Shown here one piece after another: positions 1 to 6,976 of a stretch of 15,681 nt of DNA. The stretch covers positions 1 to 15,681 of the forward strand of contig CAYINJ010000012.1 of the NCBI GenBank assembly GCA_964364745.1. Reading direction: 5' to 3'. A program made the position numbers and the translations under genes. Position 1 is the stretch's first letter, and every line of letters begins with the position of its first letter. This DNA is from CAYINJ01 sp964364745 (GTDB taxonomy: Bacteria > Patescibacteriota > Patescibacteriia > JACRDY01). Under the pieces are notes generated by a model, which did not search any database, had not been told where the DNA came from, and was given only the letters and a program-made list of their open reading frames with translations.

Positions 1-17
1 AACTGAGCTACGGGCCG
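1..17 (-). tRNA. Partial tRNA (5' end only), isotype unresolved
   Basis: Read on the minus strand, the first 17 bases give a 7-nt acceptor strand CGGCCCG, then TA at positions 8-9, the D-stem GCTC and AGTT. This is the usual start of a bacterial tRNA. The rest, including the anticodon, lies outside the window, so the isotype cannot be read. A promoter-like sequence lies at 41-69 on the same strand. The call rests on pattern matching over only 17 nt. Confidence 0.55.
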
Positions 18-40
18 CTTTCCGGGAAAAAACTGCTCGG

Positions 41-69
41 ATCATATCAAAACGGTGGATAAAAATCAA
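41..69 (-). promoter_or_regulatory. Promoter for the minus-strand tRNA
   Basis: On the minus strand the -35 box TTGATT (64-69) is separated by 17 nt from the -10 box TATGAT (41-46). A start near 34 would give a leader of under 20 nt before the tRNA. The site overlaps the upstream GTG (55) that could otherwise open the cca frame, which supports the later cca start. Confidence 0.5.
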
Positions 70-81
70 GATCGTGGCCGC

Positions 82-110
82 TTGGCTTTTGGGCGCCTTT
101 CCGCTACCCT
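82..110 (+). promoter_or_regulatory. Candidate leaderless promoter of cca
   Basis: TTGGCT (82-87), a 17-nt spacer and TACCCT (105-110), with only 10 nt between the -10 box and the ATG at 121. Neither box is a strong match. The geometry is the same as the better promoters of rplS and ung in this window, which is the main reason to list it. Confidence 0.35.
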
Positions 111-120
111 TAAGAGTATT

Positions 121-1605
121 ATGGCCACCTTTTTTCGTATTTCCCCTATTATTAGGGAAACCACCAGACATTTAACCGCCGCTCATCCCGCCGCGGAGGT
201 GTTTTTGGTGGGTGGTGTGATGCGCGACCTCTTGCTCGGCCGACCAGCCAAGGACTATGATTTGGTGGTGCGCGGCGTGCCTCTAGCCAAACTCCAAAAG
301 ACCTTGGAGCGGCTAGGTAAAGTTAATCTGGTCGGTCGGGCCTTTGGCGTGCTGAAGTTCACCCCCGCTAAGTCCACGCTGACGATTGATATTGCTTTAC
401 CGCGGACGGAACACGCCATTGCGCACTCCGGCGCTTATCGCGACTTTGCCGTCCAGTCCGACTATCGCCTGCCGATCGCCGATGACTTGTCGCGGCGGGA
501 TTTCACGATTAACGCCTTAGCTTACAACCTCCTGACCGGAGAGTTGATTGATTTATTTGGCGGCCGGGCCGATTTGAAGAAAAAAATGATCCGGACGGTT
601 GGCGCGCCGGCGGATCGGTTTGCGGAGGACTATTCTCGGATGTTACGGGCATTGCGGTTTGCCATCCAGCTTGACTTCAAGCTTGCGCCGAAGACGTGGT
701 CGGCGGTCCGCCAGTTAGCTAGTCGGATTAATCATGGGGTTAATGGCGAATATATTGTCCCCCGTGAAACGGTGGCCAAAGAATTCTTGAAATCCATGAC
801 CGTCAACCCCATCCTGACACTCAAACTCTATGACCGCAGCGGTCTTTTGGCCTTGCTGCTGCCGGAATTAGTGGCCATGCAGCGCTGTCCCCAACCGAAA
901 AACTTCCACGCCGAAGGCAATGTCTGGAAACACACGCTGCTCTGTTTGACCAACCTGACGAGCCAAGCATTTATTAAAGAGTTTGGCGCGCCAGCCAGCA
1001 CCAACCTCCTCTTGGCCACTCTATTTCATGATATTGGCAAACCCATGACCTTACGGACACCAGCGCAGCATGGGACGAATCGGATTCGGTTCGATGGCCA
1101 TGACACGATTGGCGCGCAAGCGACCGAGGTAATTTGCGAACGCCTCAAATTAACTGCTTATAAAGAAGATAGTATCAATTGTCAGGCCGACCAGGTGGTC
1201 TGGTTAGTCCGCCGCCATCTCTTAATTGTCGGCGGTCCGACGGTCATTCGTCAGTTGAAACCCACCACGCTGGAAAAATATTTCTTCACTCATCCAGCCG
1301 GGGCTGATCTCCAGCGCTTGATTTTCGTCGACGCCTCGTCCACCATGCACGGCACCCCCAAGCGGCCAGACATGTCTTGGTATCGCTTGCTCAAGAAACG
1401 GCTGGCTGGGCTTCATGCCTTGCGTCGTCACCGCCCGATTTTGCCCCCACCATTGCTTGATGGCAACACGATTATGCGCCTGACCAAACTGTCTGCCGGA
1501 CCGCGCGTCGGCGCGCTCTTAGAGCAACTACGAAACGCCCAACTGCGGGGCAAGATTCGTACGGCCGCCCAAGCCAAGGCCTACCTTAAAACTTTACGGT
1601 CATGA
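121..1605 (+). CDS. cca: CCA-adding enzyme (tRNA nucleotidyltransferase, HD type)
   Basis: Adds or repairs the 3' CCA of tRNAs in the cytoplasm using CTP and ATP. From ATG 121 the protein is 494 aa. The class II nucleotidyltransferase head is visible: LVGGVMRDLLLG at about residues 29-40, the metal-binding DYD at 45-47, RRDFTINALAYN at 125-136 and RMLRALRFA at 173-181. A C-terminal HD domain follows, with HTL near 271 and FHDIGKP at 302-308, as in HD-containing CCA enzymes. The frame stays open upstream to a GTG at 55, but the extra 22 residues are unlike the family and overlap the divergent tRNA promoter, so ATG 121 is preferred. The stop overlaps the next ATG (ATGA), implying translational coupling. 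The enzyme is needed here because the tRNA-Ala in this window has no encoded CCA. Confidence 0.92.
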   Translation: MATFFRISPIIRETTRHLTAAHPAAEVFLVGGVMRDLLLGRPAKDYDLVVRGVPLAKLQKTLERLGKVNLVGRAFGVLKFTPAKSTLTIDIALPRTEHAIAHSGAYRDFAVQSDYRLPIADDLSRRDFTINALAYNLLTGELIDLFGGRADLKKKMIRTVGAPADRFAEDYSRMLRALRFAIQLDFKLAPKTWSAVRQLASRINHGVNGEYIVPRETVAKEFLKSMTVNPILTLKLYDRSGLLALLLPELVAMQRCPQPKNFHAEGNVWKHTLLCLTNLTSQAFIKEFGAPASTNLLLATLFHDIGKPMTLRTPAQHGTNRIRFDGHDTIGAQATEVICERLKLTAYKEDSINCQADQVVWLVRRHLLIVGGPTVIRQLKPTTLEKYFFTHPAGADLQRLIFVDASSTMHGTPKRPDMSWYRLLKKRLAGLHALRRHRPILPPPLLDGNTIMRLTKLSAGPRVGALLEQLRNAQLRGKIRTAAQAKAYLKTLRS

Positions 1606-3146
1606 ACGAATTTGTAGTAGCGGCCGATCAACATGATCAGCGCCTCGACGTGGTTTTAGTCGCCCACTTAGGTTGGCCGCGCGCCAAAATCCAAAAATTA
1701 ATTAAGGCCGGGGCGGTGACGGTCAACGACAAAGCACCCACCGTTCATCAATTTCTGCGAACGGGTGAAGTAGTGAAAATCCAAACCCTGACGCCAAACC
1801 CATCGGCGACGCCGACCGGAGATGCCGGAGTGGCAACGCCACTAAGCAATGCCTTAACTATCGACGTGGTGGCTGAATATCCGGATTATATTATCGTCAA
1901 CAAGCCAGCCGGCTTAGCCACCCATCCCGCCAATCTCCATGTCGCCGACACCATGATTCAGCAACTCGTCGCTCGCTATCCGGAAATCGCAGCGATCGGT
2001 GACCATCCCGCCCGACCAGGTTTAGTTCATCGGCTTGATAAAGATGTTTCCGGCTTACTGGTGGTGGCCCGCACCGCGGCCATGTTTGCCCAGCTCAAAC
2101 AGCAATTTCATGACCGCACCGTGCTCAAGCGTTATATCGCGCTAGTCGAGGGCCACCTCACCCCCCGTCAGGGTCAAATTGATTTCCCGATTAGTCGCGG
2201 GGTCAATGGGATCATGGTGGCGCGACCAACTAACCAGACCGGCAAGCCCGCCTTGACCGAGTATCTGGTTACGGACTACATTAGTCACTACTCACTGCTG
2301 GCGATTCGCCTGCACACTGGCCGGACGCATCAAATCCGCGTCCACTGCAAAGCGATGGGTCATCCGGTAGTGGGTGACACACTTTATACCGTTAAGAAAC
2401 AAAAAGCGGATCGCTATCCGCTCCACCGGCTCTTTTTACATGCGGCGATGCTGGGGTTTACTGACCAGAGCGGCCAGTGGCAAGAGTATGCCGCCTCGTT
2501 ACCCGTAGAATTAACCAAGTACCTACAAATCATCAATCCGAACTCACACAGTCGGGGAGGAAAAATGAGTCCGCGGAGAAGCGTGGCCGTGTCGGGCTCG
2601 CCCGGATCCGGTAAAAGCACAGTCACCAAACGGCTCGCCCAGGAGCTGGGGTACGAACGGATCTCGATGGGTGATATCCGACGACGGTTGGCCGAAGAGA
2701 AGGACATGGATCTGACCGCGTTTAACGCCTGGAGCGAAACCCATCCGGCAGGTGATGTTGAAGTTGATGCCTTATGGAAAGACATCGCCGATCGTGGTCA
2801 AGACGGCATCATTGGTGAAGGTCGGATGGCGCCCCATTTCCTGACTGGGGCGATTCGATTTTTTTTGTATCTCCCTCCGTACGAGGCGGCGCGGCGGATG
2901 TGGGCCAGCTGGGATCAGGCCAAGTCCGATCGTAATGAAGACGCATCGATCAAATCCTCGGCCGACCTCGAGCGAAGTTTGATTGACCGCGTGGCGAGCG
3001 ACCGTCGGCGGTACATTCACTATTACGGCTTAGACCCGTTCGATCCCATCCACTATGACTTGTGGCTCGACGTCTCGGGCCTGGACCAAAAAGCAGAGTT
3101 TACGGCCGTTTGGGAGTTCGTCCAGTCGCAACTAACCAGCCACTAA
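1602..3146 (+). CDS. RluA-type pseudouridine synthase fused to archaeal-type CMP kinase domain
   Basis: A single 514-aa frame with two enzymes. Residues 1-310 are an RluA-family rRNA/tRNA pseudouridine synthase: an S4 RNA-binding domain at about 12-60 (RLDVVLVAHLGWPRAKIQKL) and a catalytic core with HRLDKDVSGLLVVART at 143-158 (catalytic Asp146) and HTGRTHQIRVH at 238-248. Residues 322-514 resemble the roughly 190-aa archaeal-type cytidylate kinase family: P-loop GSPGSGKST at 332-340, ISMGDIRRRLAEE at 354-366, GEGRMAPHF at 405-413 and YGLDPFDPIHYDLWLD at 475-490. At the junction an ATG (2565) follows a strong Shine-Dalgarno sequence, so the kinase may also or only be made separately. The gene overlaps cca by 4 nt and ends at a strong terminator. 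Substrate specificity of either half cannot be read from sequence. Confidence 0.85.
   Translation: MNEFVVAADQHDQRLDVVLVAHLGWPRAKIQKLIKAGAVTVNDKAPTVHQFLRTGEVVKIQTLTPNPSATPTGDAGVATPLSNALTIDVVAEYPDYIIVNKPAGLATHPANLHVADTMIQQLVARYPEIAAIGDHPARPGLVHRLDKDVSGLLVVARTAAMFAQLKQQFHDRTVLKRYIALVEGHLTPRQGQIDFPISRGVNGIMVARPTNQTGKPALTEYLVTDYISHYSLLAIRLHTGRTHQIRVHCKAMGHPVVGDTLYTVKKQKADRYPLHRLFLHAAMLGFTDQSGQWQEYAASLPVELTKYLQIINPNSHSRGGKMSPRRSVAVSGSPGSGKSTVTKRLAQELGYERISMGDIRRRLAEEKDMDLTAFNAWSETHPAGDVEVDALWKDIADRGQDGIIGEGRMAPHFLTGAIRFFLYLPPYEAARRMWASWDQAKSDRNEDASIKSSADLERSLIDRVASDRRRYIHYYGLDPFDPIHYDLWLDVSGLDQKAEFTAVWEFVQSQLTSH
2554..2560 (+). promoter_or_regulatory. Internal ribosome binding site before the kinase domain
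   Basis: GGGGAGG lies 4 nt before the in-frame ATG at 2565, exactly at the boundary between the pseudouridine synthase and kinase domains. This looks like a relic or working start of a once-separate gene. Confidence 0.6.
2565..3146 (+). CDS. Cytidylate kinase-like protein (alternative internal start product)
   Basis: Starting at the internal ATG gives a 193-aa protein that is a complete member of the archaeal-type CMP kinase-like P-loop family, with MSPRRSVAVSGSPGSGKST at its very N-terminus, as expected for a free-standing kinase. Such enzymes phosphorylate CMP or dCMP from ATP for nucleotide supply. No stop codon separates it from the upstream pseudouridine synthase, so it is also the C-terminal half of the fusion. 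Which product exists (fusion, kinase alone or both) cannot be settled from sequence. The Shine-Dalgarno sequence at a 4-nt spacing favours at least some independent initiation. Confidence 0.55.
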   Translation: MSPRRSVAVSGSPGSGKSTVTKRLAQELGYERISMGDIRRRLAEEKDMDLTAFNAWSETHPAGDVEVDALWKDIADRGQDGIIGEGRMAPHFLTGAIRFFLYLPPYEAARRMWASWDQAKSDRNEDASIKSSADLERSLIDRVASDRRRYIHYYGLDPFDPIHYDLWLDVSGLDQKAEFTAVWEFVQSQLTSH

Positions 3147-3164
3147 AACTTCGCATTTACCTCG

Positions 3165-3190
3165 AAAAAAGGCCCAACTGGGCCTTTTTT
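3165..3190 (+). terminator. Rho-independent terminator after the synthase-kinase gene
   Basis: A-tract, GGCCCA, a 2-nt centre, TGGGCC and a T-run form a near-perfect hairpin with A and T flanks. It separates the cca unit from rplS and could work in both directions. Confidence 0.9.
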
Positions 3191-3205
3191 CTTCTTCGGG
3201 CTGGC

Positions 3206-3234
3206 TTGACAAGAAGGGCCTCTTCCGCTACACT
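3206..3234 (+). promoter_or_regulatory. Promoter of rplS, predicting a leaderless mRNA
   Basis: Perfect -35 TTGACA (3206-3211), 17-nt spacer, -10 TACACT (3229-3234). The predicted start is near 3240-3241 and the ATG is at 3244, so the message would have almost no leader. No Shine-Dalgarno sequence precedes the ATG. Confidence 0.75.
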
Positions 3235-3243
3235 GGGCTCACT

Positions 3244-3717
3244 ATGTCTGACACTCAAACCACTCCAACCGCGCCGGAAGTTGCTGCTACCACGCCAGCT
3301 GATACTGCTGTTGTCGAGACCCCCACTTCCACTGCCGATACCCATGCGATCAAACCGGAGACAGCGGCTCCGGAGGTTGAACCAGAGTCAACCCCAAAAC
3401 CCGCCGTCGATTTGCGCCCCGGGATGACGGTGCGCGTCTATCAAAAGATCCGTGAGACCAACACTAAAGGTGAGGAAAAAGAGCGGATTCAGATTTACGA
3501 AGGGATGATCATTGCCGTCAAGCATGGTCACGAAGCCGGTGGTACCATCACCGTGCGAAAGGTTTCCGATGGCATCGGTGTCGAAAAGATTTTCCCGCTA
3601 AACTCACCGAACGTGGTCAAGATTGAACCGATCAAGCAAGCCCAGGTCCGCCGCGCCAAGCTCTACTTCCTCCGTCACTGGAAGAAACGGCTGAAAGAAG
3701 TATTGATCAAGAAGTAA
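3244..3717 (+). CDS. rplS: Ribosomal protein bL19 with N-terminal extension
   Basis: Protein of the large ribosomal subunit, at the interface with the small subunit. The 157-aa product has a recognisable L19 core from about residue 56: DLRPGMTVRVYQKI, then ERIQIYEGMIIAVKHG, TITVRKVSDGIGVEKIFPLN, and the C-terminal QVRRAKLYFLRHWKKRLKE. The first 55 residues are a low-complexity extension rich in Ala, Thr, Pro and Glu, in place of the usual short N-terminal helix. ATG 3244 is chosen because the promoter sits directly before it and no other in-frame start exists upstream of the core. The gene is monocistronic, with a terminator on each side, whereas rplS often follows trmD in other bacteria. Confidence 0.93.
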   Translation: MSDTQTTPTAPEVAATTPADTAVVETPTSTADTHAIKPETAAPEVEPESTPKPAVDLRPGMTVRVYQKIRETNTKGEEKERIQIYEGMIIAVKHGHEAGGTITVRKVSDGIGVEKIFPLNSPNVVKIEPIKQAQVRRAKLYFLRHWKKRLKEVLIKK

Positions 3718-3729
3718 TTTCGGAATTGC

Positions 3730-3759
3730 AAAACCCTCCGCTTTCAGGTGGAGGGTTTT
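3730..3759 (+). terminator. Rho-independent terminator after rplS
   Basis: AAAACCCTCC (3730-3739) pairs with GGAGGGTTTT (3750-3759) around a 10-nt loop, 13 nt after the rplS stop, and ends in a T-run. Confidence 0.88.
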
Positions 3760-3811
3760 TGGTTGATATATTTTGTGACCAGCATTACTTTCGGTAGCTA
3801 AAACAACGCCC

Positions 3812-4011
3812 CCTACTTTTGTGACCAAAAGTAGGCAAAAGTCCTGGGGTCGGCAAACGGTGTACTAGAGCATCACCTTCATCATCCTATTCCCGCCCAG
3901 ACCATATTTGGCCCCATGGTTAGGTGGGCATTCATTTTAATGAAAACGCAACTATGGTCTGGGCTCTTCACCGGTTGCCGCCCCCAGACCCCGGAAACTC
4001 ACCATTGAAAA
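3812..4011 (+). repeat. Dispersed structured element, copy A
   Basis: About 200 nt filling most of the space between rplS and uvrA. It starts with a 10-bp hairpin (CCTACTTTTG / CAAAAGTAGG, loop TGAC). An outer stem follows: CTGGGG plus CGGCAAACGGTG (3845-3862) pairs with CACCGGTTGCCG plus CCCCAG. An inner perfect 11-bp stem is CCCAGACCATA (3896-3906) with TATGGTCTGGG (3953-3963). The end block is ATTGAAAA. Copy B at 14682-14886 is in the same orientation and has the same blocks and the same inter-block spacings. No protein-coding content is convincing. It could be a non-autonomous mobile element, a REP-like palindromic unit or a structured RNA. Confidence 0.8.
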
Positions 4012-4065
4012 CCCTAGGATTGGCTGATTGCAGATTTATCCTTGGTCTGTCTGGGGCTATAGCAA

Positions 4066-4087
4066 AATCCCATCGGCCGATGGGATT
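4066..4087 (-). terminator. Palindromic terminator after uvrA
   Basis: A perfect 22-nt palindrome, 11 nt per arm (AATCCCATCGG / CCGATGGGATT), 24 nt downstream of the uvrA stop. On the minus strand it runs into a short TTTT. It has no separate loop, so at least the central bases stay unpaired in RNA. Confidence 0.65.
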
Positions 4088-4111
4088 CAAAACACCAAGT
4101 AAACTGGCGCC

Positions 4112-6922
4112 TCATTTTAATGCCTCCTTCAAATACTGCCCGGTAAAGCTCTTTTTAATCTTAATAATCTCCCGCGGGGTACCTTCGGCCACGATCTCAC
4201 CGCCTTTGTCTCCCCCCTCCGGGCCGAGATCAATGACCCAGTCGGCGCATTTGATCACGTCGAGGTTGTGTTCGATGACTAGCACGGTGTTGCCTTTATC
4301 CACCAGCCGTTGCAAGACGAGCAGCAGACGCTTAATATCGTCGAAGTGCAGCCCGGTCGTTGGTTCATCAAGGATATAAAGCGTTTTACCGGTGGAGCGA
4401 CGGGCTAATTCGGTCGCTAGTTTCACCCGCTGGGCTTCACCACCGGATAGCGTCGTGGCTGACTGACCCAGTGTCATATAGCCCAAACCGACTTCGGACA
4501 AGGTATTTAATTTTTCAGCAATGATTGGCTTGTCGGCAAAGAAGGTTTTGGCTTCTTCGACCGTCATGTCCAGCACATCGGCAATGTTTTTGTTGCGATA
4601 GTGGACTTCCAGAATTTCTTTTTTGTAGCGGCGGCCGTGACACTCGTCACAAGGCACATAGACGTCAGACAAGAACTGCATCTCAATATGCACCAGCCCA
4701 TCGCCGGAGCAGGCCTCACAGCGGCCGCCTTTGACGTTGAAACTAAACTTACCGACATCATAGCCGCGGATCTTGGCTTCTGGTAATTGCGTAAAGAGAT
4801 CGCGGATGTAGGTAAAGACCCCAGTGTAAGTGGCCGGATTACTCCGGGGAGTGCGACCAATCGGTGACTGATCAATCGAAATGACCTTATCAATATGTTC
4901 TAACCCCCGGATTTCTTTGTGCGCCGCGGGCAAGTCCTTGGCGCGGAAGAAGTGGTGCGACAGCGCTTTGGCCAAAATCTCGGTCATCAGCGTTGATTTA
5001 CCGGAACCCGACACGCCGGTGAAACACACCAGCTTGCCCAGCGGAATTTTGACGTTAATGTTTTTCAAATTAAAGGCGGTGGCACCAATAATTTCAATCG
5101 ACTTCTTGTTGCCATCGCGGTAGTCCCCCGGCGCGATGATCCGTTTGACGCCCGACAAGTACTGGCCGGTCAGAGATTTCTTGTTGGCTAAAATTTCTTT
5201 AAGCGTGCCCTGCGCGATAATCTGGCCACCATACTCGCCAGCACCAGGGCCGACGTCAATAATCTCGTCAGCTGCGCGCATGATCATCTCGTCGTGCTCG
5301 ACGATGATGACGCTATTATCAGCGTCACGCAGCGAGCGCAAGGTGGCGATGAGCTTATCGTTATCTTTTTGGTGCAACCCGATGGATGGCTCGTCTAAGA
5401 TATAAACCACGCCGGACAGGCCCGCGCCCATCTGGGTGGCCAGGCGAATCCGCTGGGCTTCCCCGCCAGAGAGCGTCACTGATGAGCGGTCCAGCGTCAG
5501 ATAGTCCAAACCAACCCCCTGGAGATACTCCAGCCGCACTAGGGCTTCGCGGATGATCTGCTGGGCAATCTGTTTTTCTTTTTTCCCCAGTGTTTTATCG
5601 AGTTCCTTGAAATACGATTCCGCATCGGTCACCGTCATGGCCGTGACCTGGGCAATGGTCTGACCAACCACCTTGACCGCTAAGCTTTCAGCTTTCAGCC
5701 GTTGTCCCTGACAGCGCGGGCAGATCATCGAACGCATATAGCCCTCAATTTCGCTGCGCATGAAGTCGGAGTCGCTTTCTTTGTACCGCCGCTCCAGATG
5801 CGACACTACACCTTCATAGGCCACCGGCTGATTACCCACCCGGTACAGCTCGTCGCCGCTCCCGCGGAAAATCACGTTCAGTTGGGCGGGGGTCAGTTTC
5901 TCTATCGGCTCATGTAGGGAAAACTTCTTAGCCGCCGCGACCGCTTCTAGTATTTTGTACGGGCCAGTTTGGCCGCCGACCATTCGCACCCAGGGCTTGA
6001 TCGCCCCTTCGGCAATCGTCAACTTTTTATTGGGAATAACCAGGTCGGTATCAACTTCCATCTTGACTCCCAAGCCGAGGCAATCAGGACACGCCCCTTG
6101 GGGCGAGTTAAAGGAAAAGCTGCGCGGCTCAATTTCCGGCAGAGTGAGCTGACAGTGCTGGCAAGTGTAATATTGTGAAAACGCCCGTTCTTTGCCCTGG
6201 CCGTGGTTCATCTCCCGCACCCGAACCTCGCCATTACCCAAGTCAAGCGCGACCTTGATCAGCCCGGGGATCTTGTCATTAGCGCCATTGAGTTTCATCT
6301 TGCTGACGATGACGTCAATGCTGTGGGCACTTTGTTTATCAATACTAATTCGACCAACGTCGTCGGCAAAATATAAGGAGCCGTCCACCCGCACCCCCAG
6401 ATAGCCGGAGCGGGCAGCATTGGCGATCATTTTTTTGTGGTCGCCTTTTTCTTGGCGCACCATGGGCGACAACAGATAATACTCGCCACCACCCAGGGCC
6501 ATGATTTGGTTAACAATCTCTTCCGCGGTTTGCCGCTGGACTTCGGCGCCGCACTGGTGGCAGTAACGGACACCAACCTTGGAAAACAACAGCCGGAGAT
6601 AATCGTAAATCTCGGTGATGGTCCCGACCGTCGAGCGCGGGTTGTGTGAGACCGAGCGCTGGTCAATCGCGATCGCCGGTGACAGCCCTTCAATACTATC
6701 GACGTCCGGCTTGTCCATCACCCCCAAAAATTGCCGAGCATAAGCCGACAGTGAATCGACATACCGGCGTTGGCCCTCGGCGTAAATGGTATCAAAGGCC
6801 AGTGATGATTTCCCGGAACCAGATAGGCCCGTGATCACCACCAGCTTGTTTTTGGGAATATCAACACTGATGTTTTTGAGATTGTGCACTCGGGCGCCGC
6901 GGATGGAAATGGTTTTGGCCAT
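4112..6922 (-). CDS. uvrA: Excinuclease ABC subunit A
   Basis: Damage-recognition ATPase of nucleotide excision repair; as a dimer it scans DNA and loads UvrB. The 936-aa protein is the usual length. Two ABC ATPase modules are complete: Walker A GLSGSGKS at 32-39 and GVSGSGKS at 636-643; signatures LSGGEAQR at 484-491 and 825-832; Walker B ILDEPS at 508 and ILDEPT at 850. Zinc-binding cysteines are present at 254/257/278/281 and 735/738/758/761. The UvrA hallmark TPRSNPATYTGVFTYIRDLF spans 691-710. The start at 6922 matches the family N-terminus (MAKTISIRGARVHNLKNI). No Shine-Dalgarno sequence is seen; the predicted leader is about 19 nt. uvrB and uvrC are not in the window. Confidence 0.97.
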   Translation of the reverse strand: MAKTISIRGARVHNLKNISVDIPKNKLVVITGLSGSGKSSLAFDTIYAEGQRRYVDSLSAYARQFLGVMDKPDVDSIEGLSPAIAIDQRSVSHNPRSTVGTITEIYDYLRLLFSKVGVRYCHQCGAEVQRQTAEEIVNQIMALGGGEYYLLSPMVRQEKGDHKKMIANAARSGYLGVRVDGSLYFADDVGRISIDKQSAHSIDVIVSKMKLNGANDKIPGLIKVALDLGNGEVRVREMNHGQGKERAFSQYYTCQHCQLTLPEIEPRSFSFNSPQGACPDCLGLGVKMEVDTDLVIPNKKLTIAEGAIKPWVRMVGGQTGPYKILEAVAAAKKFSLHEPIEKLTPAQLNVIFRGSGDELYRVGNQPVAYEGVVSHLERRYKESDSDFMRSEIEGYMRSMICPRCQGQRLKAESLAVKVVGQTIAQVTAMTVTDAESYFKELDKTLGKKEKQIAQQIIREALVRLEYLQGVGLDYLTLDRSSVTLSGGEAQRIRLATQMGAGLSGVVYILDEPSIGLHQKDNDKLIATLRSLRDADNSVIIVEHDEMIMRAADEIIDVGPGAGEYGGQIIAQGTLKEILANKKSLTGQYLSGVKRIIAPGDYRDGNKKSIEIIGATAFNLKNINVKIPLGKLVCFTGVSGSGKSTLMTEILAKALSHHFFRAKDLPAAHKEIRGLEHIDKVISIDQSPIGRTPRSNPATYTGVFTYIRDLFTQLPEAKIRGYDVGKFSFNVKGGRCEACSGDGLVHIEMQFLSDVYVPCDECHGRRYKKEILEVHYRNKNIADVLDMTVEEAKTFFADKPIIAEKLNTLSEVGLGYMTLGQSATTLSGGEAQRVKLATELARRSTGKTLYILDEPTTGLHFDDIKRLLLVLQRLVDKGNTVLVIEHNLDVIKCADWVIDLGPEGGDKGGEIVAEGTPREIIKIKKSFTGQYLKEALK

Positions 6923-6947
6923 AGCGAGGTAAAAAACTGTACCCCGC

Positions 6948-6976
6948 AGTGTACCTTATTTTTTGGAATTAATCAA
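6948..6976 (-). promoter_or_regulatory. Promoter of uvrA
   Basis: Minus strand: -35 TTGATT (6971-6976), 17-nt spacer, -10 TACACT (6948-6953), predicted start near 6941. The -10 is identical to that of rplS. The -35 overlaps the stop codon of the upstream lamin-tail gene, so uvrA can be transcribed on its own. No LexA-like box is evident. Confidence 0.6.

Noticed and set aside
55..120. GTG start extending cca by 22 residues
   Set aside because: The extension is unlike the family N-terminus and overlaps the divergent tRNA promoter; ATG 121 fits better.
3062..3427. Plus-strand frame spanning a terminator and the rplS start
   Set aside because: Crosses a strong terminator and overlaps two real genes out of frame.
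3924..4379. Plus-strand frame over copy A and the uvrA 3' end
   Set aside because: Antisense to uvrA and through the palindromic element; no ribosome-binding site or domain.
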